Positions 1 to 8,252 are shown, counted from the first letter of the stretch. The stretch is 64,000 nt of DNA from CAZHHH01 sp052400685 (GCA_052400685.1 JBQTGJ010000001.1); one strand, 5' to 3'. Translations and numbers: made by a program. Notes: generated by a model from the letters alone, not told the origin.

Positions 1-624
1 ATTAATCTGCGTCTGGTTGAAATTGATGCCGAATCGGTTACTTTTCTCTACAATCATTATCCTCAGCTTAAAGATCAGCTTATTGAAGGGGATTTTCTGA
101 AACTGGATTTGAAGGCTTTGTTCCCGAAACAATTCTCCGTCATTGGTAATTTCCCATATAATATTTCAAGCCAGATTTTTTTTAAAGCTTATCACAATCG
201 TCACCAGATTCATTCGGTTGTAGGCATGGTGCAACGTGAGGTGGGTAGGCGTATAGCTTCAGGCCCGGGATCAAAAGAATATGGGATTTTGAGTGTGCTG
301 CTTCAGTCTTTTTTTAATATCGAATATCTGTTCACCGTTGATGAAGGTGTTTTTACGCCTCCACCCAAAGTGAAGTCTGCGGTTATTCGTATGGTTCGAA
401 ACGAGGTGGATCAGTTACCCTGCGACGAAGATTTGTTTCTTAGAGTCGTGAAGGCTGCTTTTAACCAACGTCGAAAAATGCTGCGCAATAGCTTGTCTAA
501 AATAGCTTTTGACCTTCCTGCGTTAACGCATCTGCCTATTTTTAACAGACGACCCGAACAAATGTCTGTTATCGATTTTCAGGAATTGACGAAAATGATC
601 CAGATGCATCCTTTGTGTGAATGA
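1..624 (+). CDS. rsmA: 16S rRNA (adenine-N6,N6)-dimethyltransferase, 5' truncated by window edge
   Basis: RsmA/KsgA uses SAM to dimethylate two adjacent adenines in the 3'-terminal hairpin of 16S rRNA late in 30S assembly. The reading frame is open from base 1, so the first Met inside it (109) is internal, and the SAM-binding glycine-rich loop lies upstream of the window. What is visible: the acidic motif VEID that binds the SAM ribose, and NFPYNIS (the family's NLPY-type catalytic motif), followed by the C-terminal helical domain with the FNQRRKMLRNSL signature. The last 207 residues are present and end normally. mgtE follows 35 bp downstream on the same strand. Confidence 0.95.
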   Translation: MNLRLVEIDAESVTFLYNHYPQLKDQLIEGDFLKLDLKALFPKQFSVIGNFPYNISSQIFFKAYHNRHQIHSVVGMVQREVGRRIASGPGSKEYGILSVLLQSFFNIEYLFTVDEGVFTPPPKVKSAVIRMVRNEVDQLPCDEDLFLRVVKAAFNQRRKMLRNSLSKIAFDLPALTHLPIFNRRPEQMSVIDFQELTKMIQMHPLCE

Positions 625-659
625 GTTTTGTTTATGTGTAACTGTTTAATCTTCCGGCT

Positions 660-2024
660 ATGGCAAATTTTGAACTGACAAGAGAGCTGATTGACCAACT
701 CCAAACTCTTATTGAACAGAAAAATGAAGAGCTGCTGACGGAAGTCCTTAAGGAGTTGCATCCCGCCGATATTGCTGAGATTTATGATGAGCTCAGTATT
801 GATGAAGCCAAATATCTTTATTTTTTGCTCGACGACGATGTCGCCGCCGATGTCCTCATTGAGTTGGAAGAGGAGGATCGTGTCCGCTTTCTGAAAGCAT
901 TGCCCAGCGAGGTGATTGCCCGTCGTTTTATTGGTAAGATGGACTCCGATGACGCGGCCGATGTTATGTCTGAGCTGGACGAGGAGCGCCAAAAGGAAAT
1001 TCTGTCCTATCTGGATGATATTAACACGGCTGGTGATATCGTTGATCTTCTAACGTATGGCGATAATACGGCCGGTGGATTAATGGCGAAGGAGTTTATC
1101 AGAGTGAAGGAGTCATGGAGCATTATCACCTGTTTACGAAGTATGCGGCGCCAGGCCGAAGAAGTCGATGAGATTTATTTTGTTTATGTGGTGGATAATG
1201 ACGGGATACTCAAGGGAACCCTTTCTCTGAAGAAAATGCTGCTCAGTTCTACCGATACTTTGGTTCGCGATATTTACAATCCGGATGTAATTTCTGTGGG
1301 CGTGGATATTGACTCTGAAGAGGTGGCTAATATAATGGATAAATATGACCTGGTAGTGCTGCCGGTGATTGATGGTATTGGACGACTTGTGGGACGTATT
1401 ACTATTGACGACGTGGTTGATGTAATGCGGGAAGAAGCCGATAAAGATTACCAAATGGCTTCGGGTATTACGCAGGATGTTGAAGCAGGTGATAGCATCT
1501 GGCGTTTGACCCGTGCTCGCATACCATGGCTAATTATTGGTCTGGTGGGTGGCCTTTTCGGATCGCGTGTCATTGGTTTGTTCAGGGGTAACATCTCTGC
1601 TTTTCCGGAGGTTGCCTTTTTTATGCCTATGATTGCGGCCATGGGTGGTAATGTCGGCATTCAGTCTTCTGCCATCATGGTGCAGTCTATTGCCAATGGC
1701 ACCCTGGGGCTTGAGAGTAATTTCAGGAAATTGACGAAAGAACTGTCGGTGGCATTGCTCAATGCTTCAGCACTCTCAAGTCTCGCTTTTTTGTATAATT
1801 TCTTTATTGGCTCTGGTTATGCTTTAACTTTTACGGTTGCCTCTGCCATGTTTTCGGTTGTAATGTTTGCCTCTTTGTTTGGAACGTTTTTACCATTGCT
1901 GCTTGATCGTATGAAGATTGATCCCGCCGTGGCCACAGGCCCATTTATTACCACGCTCAACGATATTACCGGCACTTTTGTCTATCTTACGTTGTCGGCG
2001 TATTTTTTTACTGTATTTAATTAG
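660..2024 (+). CDS. mgtE: Magnesium transporter MgtE
   Basis: An inner-membrane Mg2+ channel/transporter of 454 residues, the usual family length. Order of domains: a cytoplasmic superhelical N domain (about 1-135, with repeated HPADIAE-like and acidic turns), two CBS domains (about 143-258) that sense intracellular Mg2+, a plug helix, and five predicted membrane helices from about residue 287 to the C-terminus. TAGGLM at 137-142 and the acidic DSDDAADVM stretch are typical of MgtE. It follows rsmA closely and may be co-transcribed. Its stop codon TAG lies inside the left end of a MITE-like repeat, so the element sits directly against the gene end. Confidence 0.95.
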   Translation: MANFELTRELIDQLQTLIEQKNEELLTEVLKELHPADIAEIYDELSIDEAKYLYFLLDDDVAADVLIELEEEDRVRFLKALPSEVIARRFIGKMDSDDAADVMSELDEERQKEILSYLDDINTAGDIVDLLTYGDNTAGGLMAKEFIRVKESWSIITCLRSMRRQAEEVDEIYFVYVVDNDGILKGTLSLKKMLLSSTDTLVRDIYNPDVISVGVDIDSEEVANIMDKYDLVVLPVIDGIGRLVGRITIDDVVDVMREEADKDYQMASGITQDVEAGDSIWRLTRARIPWLIIGLVGGLFGSRVIGLFRGNISAFPEVAFFMPMIAAMGGNVGIQSSAIMVQSIANGTLGLESNFRKLTKELSVALLNASALSSLAFLYNFFIGSGYALTFTVASAMFSVVMFASLFGTFLPLLLDRMKIDPAVATGPFITTLNDITGTFVYLTLSAYFFTVFN

Positions 2025-2168
2025 TGTTTGTCTATAAAGTCAACTACTTCGTTATGCTTGTCATAAAAACAGTCATTTACGAAAAGTAAACTCCTTGATT
2101 TTTATGACGTCGCAAGCCTCGTATTTGAAATTTATATTTCAAACACTTAGTTAATGGACAGATACTAA
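2021..2168. repeat. MITE-like inverted-repeat element, copy A
   Basis: A 148-bp stretch bounded by imperfect terminal inverted repeats. The left end is TTAGTGTTTGTCTATAAAG. The right end, read on the other strand, is TTAGTATCTGTCCATTAA; 14 of 18 positions match. Its interior, read on the minus strand, aligns with the elements at 4980-5073 and 8253-8395 (shared AGGCTTGCGA...GAGTTTAC...GTAAATGAC-like core). No coding capacity. A TTAGTGCCTG sequence directly abuts the right end, like the start of another copy. Confidence 0.6.
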
Positions 2169-2209
2169 TTAGTGCCTGGATTGGAATCCGGTTTTAGTCA
2201 ACTATGTAC

Positions 2210-2505
2210 TAGCGAACCAGTTCGGGTTCGATTTCTGTATAGGAAGTTAAGCCTCCGATGGTGACAAACAGGTGTTCCTTCTTGCGCAACTCTTCTTTAA
2301 TTTTCTAAAGCAGCTTTCTGCCTGAACGTTGGCTTTTGCTGGTGATCTGCTGCAGATCCTTGGGATATATACAACTTCGCTGTAAAAGCATAATCCATAT
2401 TTTATCCATACTGAAAGTACCCTTCAAATTTTCGAAAAGCCTGCCAAAAACCGGAACAAATCCGGACAGCCGGTATGACCGTTCCCGGAAGGGAGGTTTA
2501 GCCAC
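2210..2505 (-). pseudogene. Decayed ORF with an in-frame stop
   Basis: On the minus strand a frame opens near 2505 (GTG) and runs about 66 codons to a TAG, after which the same frame continues for about 31 codons (KIKEELRKKEHLFVTIGG...) to a stop near 2210. The second part reads like genuine protein, so this may be a gene broken by a nonsense mutation and probably also truncated. I do not recognise the family. It sits between a repeat element and a toxin-antitoxin operon, where fragments of transferred genes are common. Confidence 0.3.
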
Positions 2506-2591
2506 TGAAATGATTGCACTATAATTTGGTTTAACTCAAAAATTTTTGATTATGGCAAAACAGAAAGTAATTTATTATTAATATAATGCTC

Positions 2592-2671
2592 ATTACTGTT
2601 AAAGCAGTAATCTAATAAATATCTTCTTAATTGATCATGCAAAATAGTATATTTTACCTTTTTGGCAGTAA
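2592..2671. promoter_or_regulatory. Two operator-like inverted repeats upstream of the hip operon
   Basis: Two 18-bp sites have the same outer arms: TTACTGTTAAAGCAGTAA (2593-2610) and TTACCTTTTTGGCAGTAA (2654-2671). Their starts are 61 bp apart, and a third half-site TTACC begins at 2716, another 62 bp on and just before the hipB start. The second repeat overlaps the predicted -33 box. HipB-family antitoxins are known to repress their own operons through spaced palindromes, so these are the likely HipB operators (inference). Confidence 0.55.
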
Positions 2672-2690
2672 AATGTGCAATATAGATTTG
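2661..2690 (+). promoter_or_regulatory. Predicted Bacteroidota-type promoter of the hip operon
   Basis: TTTG at 2661-2664, an 18-bp spacer and TAGATTTG at 2683-2690 match the TTTG / TAnnTTTG consensus of the Bacteroidota primary sigma factor. Transcription would start about 40 bp before hipB. The operator-like repeat at 2654-2671 covers the -33 box, a plausible repression point. Confidence 0.55.
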
Positions 2691-2737
2691 TTTTTATTAT
2701 ACGAATACACTAATTTTACCGCTTTAACGAGAATTTC

Positions 2738-2974
2738 ATGTTGGAACCAGAGGTATTAGCAAATATCATTCGTAAACACCGGAAAGCTGCCGGGCTTAGC
2801 CAGCTACAGTTAGCAGAAATGGCAGGTGTTGGTAAAACTGTGGTCTTTGATATTGAGAAAGGTAAAGAAACAGTACAACTCAATACTTTGAGAAAAATAC
2901 TGAAGGTACTTAATATACAAGTGCAATTAACAAGTCAATTAATGGACCAAATTTTGAGTGATGAGGGCAGCTAA
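2738..2974 (+). CDS. hipB: HipB-like antitoxin, XRE-family DNA-binding protein
   Basis: A 78-residue helix-turn-helix protein. The HTH spans about residues 9-60 (IRKHRKAAGLSQLQLAEMAG, then a recognition helix around VGKTVVFDIEKGK). Size and position as first gene of a HipA-type operon point to a HipB antitoxin/autorepressor. The short C-terminal tail after the HTH resembles the Y4mF-like antitoxins common in Bacteroidota. It overlaps the next gene by 14 bp (ATG at 2961), so translation is coupled. Likely autoregulated through the repeats upstream. The HTH is clear; the operator assignment is inferred. Confidence 0.85.
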   Translation: MLEPEVLANIIRKHRKAAGLSQLQLAEMAGVGKTVVFDIEKGKETVQLNTLRKILKVLNIQVQLTSQLMDQILSDEGS

Positions 2975-3275
2975 AGTATTTGTGAATGATCAGGAGGCCG
3001 GTCAATTAAAGGAGCTGGATTTTGGTAAGAAATATACCTTTGAATATCTTTCAGATTACCATGGAGATCCCGTGTCTATTACAATGCCCATTCAACCATC
3101 CAGCTATGAATTTGATTCATTTCCACCATTTTTTGATGGATTGCTCCCGGAAGGTTACCAGTTGGATGGACTCCTAAAATTCAGGAAAATTGACCGTAAT
3201 GATTTTTTTTCTCAACTTATGGCGGTAGGAGACGATTTGGTAGGTAACGTAACCATAAAGGAGGTTGAAGAATGA
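2961..3275 (+). CDS. HipA N-terminal-domain protein (HipS-like), separate small gene
   Basis: A 104-residue protein matching the stand-alone N-terminal subdomain of HipA kinases (Couple_hipA), with the typical FEYLSDYHGDPVSITMP and FPPFFDGLLPEG segments. In single-chain HipA this domain is fused to the kinase; here it is encoded apart, between the HTH gene and the kinase gene. In the described E. coli HipBST system the equivalent small protein HipS is the antitoxin rather than HipB. By analogy this could neutralise the downstream kinase. An ATG at 2961 is preferred over the GTG at 2958. It ends in a 4-bp overlap with the next start. Confidence 0.85.
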   Translation: MRAAKVFVNDQEAGQLKELDFGKKYTFEYLSDYHGDPVSITMPIQPSSYEFDSFPPFFDGLLPEGYQLDGLLKFRKIDRNDFFSQLMAVGDDLVGNVTIKEVEE

Positions 3276-4213
3276 ATCGGTGTCCAATAACCTACGAAAA
3301 TTTTGAAGAAGGTATTTACAGTCCCAAAGGACTAAAACGATTATCTCCTGCTTTGAAAAAGCTGGCATTGCTTGACTACACTGCTGAGGAGTTAAGGGCC
3401 GAGGCTATGCAGCGGGCCTCTAAAATGTCAATACAGGGTATTCAGCCTAAATTAAGTGCTGTACTGAATATCAAAGATGGACGATTTGAAGTGGTGGATA
3501 AAGGAGGCAAATATATTTTAAAACCACCTCACCCGATTTTTCCGGAACTTCCACAAAATGAAGACCTGACAATGCGGCTTGCCGGATTTATTGGAATTGA
3601 AGTCCCTGTACACGGATTGGTTTATGGGAAAGATGGATTGCTCACCTATTTCATTAAGCGTTTTGACCGAAAAGGGCAAAAGGATAAGATTGCCGTGGAA
3701 GATTTTGCACAACTGGCTGGTTTGAGTCGTGATACAAAGTATAATTACTCTATGGAAAAGCTGGTAAAGTTGATCGATGAGACCTGTACTTTTCCTGCCA
3801 TTGAAAAAAGCAGGTTATTCAAACGGGTTCTTTTTAACTATCTGGTTGGAAACGAAGATATGCATTTAAAGAACTATTCTGTCATTATCCGGAATGGGAA
3901 AGTGGAACTTTCACCAGCCTATGATTTTTTAAACTCATCTATTGTATTGAAAGGTGATATAGAAGAAATTGCGCTAACACTAAAAGGCAAGAAAAGTAAT
4001 CTAAACCGCTCAGATTTTATTTATTATTTAGGTACTGAACGCTGTGGTTTAACCGATAAAGTGATTGAAAAATCATTATCCTCTGTACAACAAGCCATTC
4101 CTACATGGTTTAAGCTTATTGATAACAGCTTTTTGACTGATGTAATGAAGGAAAAATACAGCGATTTGCTTAAGCGCAGAATACAAATTCTCGGGTTATT
4201 GAGTAGCTTGTGA
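3272..4213 (+). CDS. HipA/HipT-like serine/threonine kinase toxin
   Basis: A 313-residue kinase domain of the HipA family lacking the N-terminal subdomain, as in HipT. Visible motifs: the Gly-rich loop MSIQGIQPK at 52-60 (autophosphorylation site S53 in an SxxG context), the ATP-binding lysine in YILKPPH (K84), the catalytic NEDMHLKN at 194-201 (D196, N201), and the metal-binding YDF (D218). HipA phosphorylates GltX and E. coli HipT phosphorylates TrpS, stopping translation; the target here cannot be read from sequence. All active-site residues look intact. It starts with a 4-bp overlap with the preceding gene, so the three genes form one coupled operon. Confidence 0.88.
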   Translation: MNRCPITYENFEEGIYSPKGLKRLSPALKKLALLDYTAEELRAEAMQRASKMSIQGIQPKLSAVLNIKDGRFEVVDKGGKYILKPPHPIFPELPQNEDLTMRLAGFIGIEVPVHGLVYGKDGLLTYFIKRFDRKGQKDKIAVEDFAQLAGLSRDTKYNYSMEKLVKLIDETCTFPAIEKSRLFKRVLFNYLVGNEDMHLKNYSVIIRNGKVELSPAYDFLNSSIVLKGDIEEIALTLKGKKSNLNRSDFIYYLGTERCGLTDKVIEKSLSSVQQAIPTWFKLIDNSFLTDVMKEKYSDLLKRRIQILGLLSSL

Positions 4214-4221
4214 GGATTGTT

Positions 4222-4524
4222 TTATAAGAAGGTGTTATGTAAATATAGCTTGGGGCAGTTTGTTCTTTGGCGCGCGAAACGGTGGACATGGTTGGAGTGA
4301 AGCGGCTTTTTGTTCCCTAAGCAGTATTTTCCCCGTTCTATTCTGGAAAGTATTTTCTTATGTGCCAGATTTTCGACCAGCTCATTGACATCGTCGAATC
4401 GGTCACTGGCAAGCTGCTTTAATTCGTTTAACGTAAAGATATCCATCTCATAATCATCCAACATCAACAGGAAGCTAATTTGATTCTGTGTCAAATTTTC
4501 TGATATATAGGTACCTCTTGCCAT
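4222..4524 (-). pseudogene. Truncated AbiEi-like winged-helix regulator
   Basis: 100 codons, convergent with the hip kinase gene (8 bp apart). Residues about 1-68 look like the N-terminal winged helix of AbiEi-type antitoxins/regulators (LLMLDDYEMDIFTLNELKQL...LVENLAHKKILSRIERGKY). Full AbiEi proteins continue well beyond 180 residues; here the sequence after the winged helix becomes low-quality (many His/Asn/Arg) and stops. It is probably a broken gene. A perfect 13-bp palindrome lies 11 bp upstream of the start. No AbiEii toxin partner is visible. The family assignment is moderate. Confidence 0.45.
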
Positions 4525-4535
4525 TATAGTTTGAT

Positions 4536-4570
4536 AATGTATAAACCCAAATAATTAGGGTTTATACATT
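4536..4570. promoter_or_regulatory. Perfect inverted repeat upstream of the AbiEi-like gene
   Basis: AATGTATAAACCC (4536-4548) and GGGTTTATACATT (4558-4570) are exact reverse complements around a 9-bp AT spacer. The site begins 11 bp before the start codon of the minus-strand AbiEi-like gene. AbiEi repressors bind inverted repeats in their own promoters, so this looks like the operator of that gene (inference). No T-tract follows, so it is not a terminator. Confidence 0.55.
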
Positions 4571-4979
4571 GTTGAAATATACAACAATCATTAAATAAAG
4601 CAATAGGTGTTTGTTGGTTACTCTTGTTTGTCTTTAGCTTCTTTTGAAAAAGAGAAGAGGTTGAACATCTCCTTTTTACTACCTTTATTAGGACCCTTAC
4701 TAAAAGTGTTCAGGTAAATGAGGCTTCAGCGATGCGGATTGTAAGATGGTTCGTGTTTGATGTCAATATGCTGTTTTACAGCCGTTTGAATTGATTAACT
4801 AAAATTAATGAATCATGGTTCACCGTACAGGTCTCATTTTTTGCTGAATTTGTCTAAATCGAACTGATTTATAAAAATTCCAAAAGTATGTAAATCAACG
4901 ATTTTCAGGCGTGTAAATATAACTGTTAGTCATTTTGTCGGTATGCCAGCCCGAAAATTTCCCCGGCAGATGAAAAATC
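4571..4979. other. Intergenic stretch with coding debris
   Basis: No intact gene. On the minus strand about 4630-4770 holds a short open piece ending NLFSFSKEAKDKQE, preceded in the same frame by a stop and another short open piece. This looks like the decayed 3' end of an unrecognised gene. The rest is AT-rich with no feature I can support. Confidence 0.3.
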
Positions 4980-5073
4980 TTCATTTTCAAAGCTCGAAAG
5001 TTGTGAGTTTACTGGCGTAAAAGTTTTTTTTGAAAGCCTAAAGCCGGGGTTGCACTTGATGGACAGGGACTAA
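4980..5073. repeat. MITE-like element, right half (copy B)
   Basis: Contains the core found in the other copies (TTTCAAAGCTCGAAAGTTG then GAGTTTAC and CGTAAA) and ends in TTGATGGACAGGGACTAA, the inverted right terminus. The left terminus is not recognisable. Immediately after it, 5074-5092 (TCAGAGCCTGTCCACAAAC) is a near match to the left terminus of another copy and abuts the end of the next gene. Confidence 0.5.
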
Positions 5074-5093
5074 TCAGAGCCTGTCCACAAACA

Positions 5094-6134
5094 TTAGTTA
5101 GCCGGAATATAAATTGTGCCTGATAAGGGGGTGTACTTAATCTGGTAACTGCATGTTTCTTCCAAAATCCGTTCTAAAAAGCTTCGGGTATTGTCGGGAT
5201 AGGTTACCGGAATCGGTTTCCCGTTATGCAGCCAGCTTTCAAACATCTGATTCGATTCGTTTTTTAGGTTATTTATAACTGTTACACCCATGCTTTGTAG
5301 CATGACGGCATTGTGCTGTTGCTCAAATTGTCCCCGCATTGGGATCACACACAGTTTCTTGTTTAAGAAAAGAGATTCGGCCGGCGTTTCGAACCCGGCA
5401 GTGCAAAAAACGCCTTTCGATTTAGCGAGACTTTCGGTAAAAGCCTGGTGGTTGATGGGGCGAATGATGATGTTTTGAAATGAATATGGCACACGTGAAT
5501 GTTTTGAAAAAACTTCCCATCTGATGTCTCTAAAGCGTGCCAGAAAAGCAATTATTTTGATGTCGTCGTAAGCCGGCAGGTAAACCGTGTAATGTGACCC
5601 TTCTTGTTTGGGTTGTTGCCTGATGTCATTTCTTATTACAGGCGTGGTGATCCGGTCACCCAGTTCTTTGAAGTGAAAGCCATAAGCTTGTTTGGCCGGC
5701 GCGTAAGTTTTCATGAAGAATGTCGCTCCTCGGTTAACACCACGCGGTCGGGGGGCATCGGGGTGTAAAATGGCGGACTGGTGGCTGATGCCAACACATT
5801 TTACGCCTTTAAGTTTGGCAGCCCATGCCGAAACCGGTTCAAAGTCGTTTATTACAAGGTCGTACTGGCGTACAGGCAGTTGCCATATTTCTTTAATGAA
5901 TGAAAAGAGGGAGTTGTTGTGAAGGGTTTGCCTATAGTCAATGCCGCCATTTTTGCCAAAAACGAACCCCATACCTTTTAGTTTGTACCGAATGGGATAG
6001 GGAATAGAAAGCTCGCACTGACTGCCACTCAACAAAATATCGACTTCAGCATAATCGTTTAAAATGGGCAAAATTTCCCGCGCCCGTGCCATGTGTCCGT
6101 TCCCTGTGCCCTGTATTGCATATAATATTTTCAT
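5094..6134 (-). CDS. GT-B glycosyltransferase family protein (MurG/MJ1255-like)
   Basis: 346 residues. The N-terminus MKILYAIQGTGNGHMARA is the Gly-rich donor-side loop of GT28/MurG-like GT-B enzymes. The second half contains GVFCTAGFETPAESLFLNKK, the acceptor/nucleotide-sugar loop (Gly, Glu and Ser residues before a helix), then PMRGQFEQQHNAVML, the usual Q-Q-N motif of this fold. The substrate is unknown; close relatives in Bacteroidota are annotated only as glycosyltransferases. No signal peptide, so cytoplasmic or peripheral on the inner membrane. Transcribed alone, divergent from lipA across 527 bp. Confidence 0.75.
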   Translation of the reverse strand: MKILYAIQGTGNGHMARAREILPILNDYAEVDILLSGSQCELSIPYPIRYKLKGMGFVFGKNGGIDYRQTLHNNSLFSFIKEIWQLPVRQYDLVINDFEPVSAWAAKLKGVKCVGISHQSAILHPDAPRPRGVNRGATFFMKTYAPAKQAYGFHFKELGDRITTPVIRNDIRQQPKQEGSHYTVYLPAYDDIKIIAFLARFRDIRWEVFSKHSRVPYSFQNIIIRPINHQAFTESLAKSKGVFCTAGFETPAESLFLNKKLCVIPMRGQFEQQHNAVMLQSMGVTVINNLKNESNQMFESWLHNGKPIPVTYPDNTRSFLERILEETCSYQIKYTPLSGTIYIPAN

Positions 6135-6600
6135 ACTAAATAGTTTTCCTTTTGGTTGTAAGAAGAACCTTTGACTTTCTATTTCGGTTTACCGTTTTTG
6201 TGTTGAGGCGCTTACATAATGTTTCGTTTTTTTTAAGAGCCTGTTCATCGGATCGGGTTTTTATAAAAAGGACGTTTTAATTTCTCAGTACAAGAATAAT
6301 TATCAAATAAGAATTAATTGTGAGCTGAAGGCTAAATTTGTGTTAAGTTAATTCGTTGCTCATAATAGCCGGGAGCTGAATTTTACAGACCGGTTTCAAC
6401 CACTGCTTTTTATGGGGACCTGCGGCTTCTCAACGGGCAGTAATTAGTCTATCATGCTATGACTCAGAGGTCTGTTGTGGTATTCTTATTTATAGTGCGT
6501 CAGCGCTCGTTTTTATTGAACTATCTGCCTTCCCAATCGTTTTATCTATCGTAAAAATAACTATGCTTTTTTACGGTTTTAATGACCGGAAAACTTTCTG
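6135..6600. other. Intergenic region between divergent genes
   Basis: Separates the minus-strand glycosyltransferase from lipA. AGAGCCTGTTCAT at about 6237-6249 resembles the left end of the MITE-like repeat, but I cannot trace a full copy. No ORF or RNA gene that I can support. Confidence 0.3.
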
Positions 6601-6608
6601 CATATTTG
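6601..6608 (+). promoter_or_regulatory. Possible -7 box for lipA
   Basis: CATATTTG differs from TAnnTTTG only at the first base and lies 54 bp before the lipA start. The -33 region holds only TTTT, so the match is weak. Confidence 0.3.
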
Positions 6609-6661
6609 TAGTACGATTAGATGTCGGATTTTTAAGGCCATCTAATCAAAAAAAATAAAAA

Positions 6662-7537
6662 ATGGCAAATATTCTTGAGCAACGACGACATCGCCGAAAA
6701 CCCGATTGGCTGAAAATTCAACTTCCCAATACTTCCGATTACAAATGGATGCATAAAACCATTAGTGATCATAAATTGCATACGATATGTACCAGTGGTA
6801 AATGTCCTAATTCGGCCGAATGCTGGGGCGCAGGAACCGCCACATTTATGATTTTAGGTGATATATGTACCCGTGCCTGTAAGTTTTGTAACGTTAAAAC
6901 CGGTCGTCCGGAGGCTGTGGATCTGACTGAGCCTTTTCGTATTGCCCGTTCTATACAGATTATGAAGTTGCGGCATGCGGTTATTACATCGGTTGATCGT
7001 GATGACCTTGAAGATGGGGGCGCCGGGGTTTGGGTTGATACCATTCGCAAAGTGAAGGAAATGAATCCCGGTATCACACAGGAAGTTCTGATTCCTGATT
7101 TTCAGGGTATGACCAACCTGGTTCAGCTAATTATTGATGCACAGCCGGAAGTGATCAGCCATAATCTGGAGACGGTACGCCGGTTAACACCACAAATCCG
7201 GTCCAGGGCTAAATACGATGTAAGTCTGTCTGTGCTTAAATATATTGCTGAGGCAGGTGTTGTGGCCAAATCTGGTATTATGCTCGGTTTGGGTGAACAA
7301 CCCGATGAGGTGCTCGCCACAATGGACGACCTGGTGGCAGTGGGTGTGAAAGTTTTAACTATAGGACAATATTTGCAGCCATCGGTTAAGCATCTCGAAG
7401 TTCATGAATATGTTAATCCCGAACAATTTAAATTTTATGAGGAAGAAGGACTTAAACGTGGTTTTAGGTTTGTAGAGAGCGGCCCGTTGGTGCGCTCGTC
7501 TTATCATGCCGAAAAACATATTAACGCCCTTAAGTAA
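6662..7537 (+). CDS. lipA: Lipoyl synthase
   Basis: A radical-SAM enzyme that inserts two sulfurs into the octanoyl group on lipoyl domains. 291 residues. It has both iron-sulfur motifs: the auxiliary cluster Cys at 43, 48 and 54 (C-x4-C-x5-C) and the SAM-cluster CTRACKFC (C69, C73, C76). The C-terminal RSSYHAE carries the serine that coordinates the auxiliary cluster. lipB follows after 12 bp, so the two steps of lipoate biosynthesis are co-transcribed. Confidence 0.97.
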   Translation: MANILEQRRHRRKPDWLKIQLPNTSDYKWMHKTISDHKLHTICTSGKCPNSAECWGAGTATFMILGDICTRACKFCNVKTGRPEAVDLTEPFRIARSIQIMKLRHAVITSVDRDDLEDGGAGVWVDTIRKVKEMNPGITQEVLIPDFQGMTNLVQLIIDAQPEVISHNLETVRRLTPQIRSRAKYDVSLSVLKYIAEAGVVAKSGIMLGLGEQPDEVLATMDDLVAVGVKVLTIGQYLQPSVKHLEVHEYVNPEQFKFYEEEGLKRGFRFVESGPLVRSSYHAEKHINALK

Positions 7538-7549
7538 TTTTTCTATTTT

Positions 7550-8251
7550 ATGTTACATACTACTCGCTTCGAAAATCTGGGACTCATCGATTATAAGAAG
7601 GGATGGGACTATCAGGAGCAACTTTTTAATGGCGTGGTGGCCGATAAGCTTTTTAATCGTGAGCATCCCGACCAGGTTCGGACAATAACACATCGTTTGC
7701 TGTTTTGTGAACATCCGCATGTATTTACGCTTGGTAAAAGTGGGGCTCCTTCTAATTTATTGATATCGGACGATTTACTTAAAAAGATTGATGCCGTATT
7801 TTATAAGATTAACAGGGGCGGTGACATAACCTATCATGGACCCGGTCAGATTGTGGGGTATCCCATTTTCGATCTGGAAGAGATGCAGCTGGGTATTAAG
7901 GATTACATCCATTTGCTGGAAGCTGCCATTATATCAACGCTCGAAGAATTTGGTATTGTTGCTACCCGTTTGGACGGCGCCATTGGGGTATGGCTCGATG
8001 TTGATGACCCGCAACGTACCCGAAAAATTTGTGCCATTGGTGTCAGAGCCAGCAGGTATGTATCAATGCATGGGTTTGCCCTTAATGTGAATACCAACCT
8101 AGATTATTTCCGTTACATAAATCCCTGTGGTTTTGTCGATAAGGGGGTCACATCCATGCAGGCGGAACTGAAGCAGGAAGTGGATATGGACCGGGTAAGG
8201 GCGACCCTTCTAAAACATATAACAAAGGCTTTTAAGTTGAATATCGATTAA
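7550..8251 (+). CDS. lipB: Lipoyl(octanoyl) transferase
   Basis: Transfers octanoate from acyl-carrier protein to lipoyl domains, giving the substrate of LipA. 233 residues. Signatures: RGGDITYHGPGQ (89-100), KICAIGVRASR with the conserved lysine of the catalytic dyad, and NPCGFVDKGVTS with the nucleophilic cysteine. It directly follows lipA in a two-gene operon. Its stop codon nearly touches the left end of a MITE-like repeat. Confidence 0.97.
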   Translation: MLHTTRFENLGLIDYKKGWDYQEQLFNGVVADKLFNREHPDQVRTITHRLLFCEHPHVFTLGKSGAPSNLLISDDLLKKIDAVFYKINRGGDITYHGPGQIVGYPIFDLEEMQLGIKDYIHLLEAAIISTLEEFGIVATRLDGAIGVWLDVDDPQRTRKICAIGVRASRYVSMHGFALNVNTNLDYFRYINPCGFVDKGVTSMQAELKQEVDMDRVRATLLKHITKAFKLNID

Positions 8252-8252
8252 G

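Noticed and set aside
2205..2245. tRNA-like T-arm (GGGTTCGATTT)
   Set aside because: No acceptor stem or anticodon arm can be built around it; the stretch is better read as the end of a decayed minus-strand ORF.
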